A stretch of DNA of 64,000 nt from Pseudomonas sp. ICMP22404 (GTDB lineage: Bacteria; Pseudomonadota; Gammaproteobacteria; Pseudomonadales; Pseudomonadaceae), in the NCBI RefSeq assembly GCF_006227205.1, contig NZ_VCNG01000001.1:741564-805563 (forward strand), in the 5' to 3' direction. Under the pieces are notes generated by a model. The model ran no database searches, was not told the DNA's origin, and was given only the letters and a program-made list of their open reading frames with translations. The position numbers and the translations under genes are program-made. Below are positions 63,641 to 64,000 of the stretch, one piece after another (the first letter of the stretch is position 1; the number at the start of each line of letters is the position of its first letter).

Positions 63641-63735
63641 AGCTTTCTTCTATATAGAGGGGAGGCTTTTGGCGGGTATAGACGGCGTTTTATCGGGTGT
63701 GTCGCAACGTATTGATAGAAAAGCGAAATTAAGGG
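63641..63735. other. gap upstream of the rrn promoters
   Basis: AT-richer stretch with TATATAGAGG and A/T tracts just upstream of P1; it may contain Fis or UP-element sequence for rrn P1. No gene seen. Confidence 0.35.
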
Positions 63736-63763
63736 TTGACGGCAGATTCTGAGTCTCTATAAT
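63736..63763 (+). promoter_or_regulatory. rRNA operon promoter P1
   Basis: TTGACG (63736-63741) and TATAAT (63758-63763) with 16-bp spacing, and a start expected near 63770. Strong, near-consensus promoter in a Pseudomonas rrn upstream context. Confidence 0.8.
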
Positions 63764-63937
63764 TCGCCCCACTTCCGGCGCAGTCGAAACGGAAAACTCC
63801 TTGAGTTTCAATGAGTTAGACGATTTAAGATGGCGCAGGGCTTCAGTTCATCGAAGTCCGGAAGGAGTTGGCAGGGTGTGTTGTTTGGCCCCGTTGACGG
63901 TTCGATCTTCTCGGTCGAAAGCGGTGAAAAAGAGGTG

Positions 63938-63965
63938 TTGACAGCAGCGACTAACGCTGTAGAAT
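63938..63965 (+). promoter_or_regulatory. rRNA operon promoter P2
   Basis: TTGACA (63938-63943) and TAGAAT (63960-63965) with 16-bp spacing, followed by the GCCTCCCGCTAACGAGAGATC leader. The downstream 16S gene lies outside the window. Confidence 0.85.
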
Positions 63966-64000
63966 TCGCCTCCCGCTAACGAGAGATCGAAAGCGCAAGT
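63966..64000 (+). other. start of the rRNA precursor leader
   Basis: TCGCCTCCCGCTAACGAGAG then ATCGAAAGCGCAAGT is the beginning of a leader I recognise from pseudomonad rrn operons; the boxA antitermination signal and 16S follow beyond the edge. Confidence 0.7.

Overview
The window is a stretch of a Pseudomonas chromosome, most likely from the P. fluorescens group. The evidence is the GC-rich coding sequence, the Pseudomonas-style aa3 cytochrome oxidase operon, the TrpI-trpBA arrangement, the three-subunit pnt transhydrogenase, gcdR-gcdH-CoA transferase, two families of REP/REPIN repeats with a RAYT transposase, and a final 260 bp that reads as the promoter and leader of a ribosomal RNA operon. 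No 16S sequence, tRNA, CRISPR array or integrase is visible.

Region 1, about 1-21.4 kb, is accessory and mosaic. It opens with the end of a MoxR-type AAA+ operon (MoxR, a 148-aa partner that looks like a bpX-type domain, and a vWA-like protein cut by the window edge). Two small hypothetical genes follow. Next is a cassette (zinc-ribbon membrane protein, DUF1963 protein, hydrolase pseudogene, HxlR regulator, Old Yellow Enzyme) bracketed by two copies of the 3' part of a small membrane-protein gene. Then come a toxin-antitoxin pair (DUF4411 PIN-like plus Xre/ImmA-IrrE), an HxlR/qorB pair, and a complete His-Xaa-Ser (HXS) radical-SAM peptide-modification locus lying between two membrane/coiled-coil proteins. 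The HXS island is also bracketed by a duplicated gene end, that of qorB. The region closes with an RloC/PrrC-like anticodon-nuclease ATPase and a DUF6124 gene that has a long, structured leader.

Region 2, about 21.4-30 kb, is the aa3 cytochrome c oxidase operon with its assembly factors, all on the minus strand: ctaC-ctaD-ctaG-ctaE, surf1, a hypothetical, ctaA, ctaB, sco. One small DUF2909 gene points the other way. Together they make the subunits, heme a and the copper centres.

Region 3, about 30-48 kb, is mostly housekeeping: SulP transporter with beta-carbonic anhydrase, a radical-SAM gene behind a near-ideal LexA box, a secreted phosphatase, two M3 oligopeptidases around a YheV zinc ribbon, a gamma-carbonic-anhydrase-like protein, a HAD phosphatase, a RAYT between two REPINs, lipoproteins, OsmC, a luciferase-like oxidoreductase, two DUF1161 proteins, dodecin and a DUF883 protein.

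Region 4, about 48-64 kb, holds trpI/trpBA, a DUF4105 protein with three DUF2388 paralogues, a DUF1127 gene amid repeated ACTGTACCTG motifs, a CoA-transferase, pntB-pntAB-pntAA, the glutarate-degradation genes gcdR/gcdH/CoA transferase, and the rrn promoters.

The best candidates for undescribed biology are the DUF6124 leader, which has mutually exclusive pairings and two orphan relatives elsewhere in the window; the membrane proteins framing the HXS locus; and the repeated pattern of accessory cassettes bracketed by duplicated gene 3' ends.
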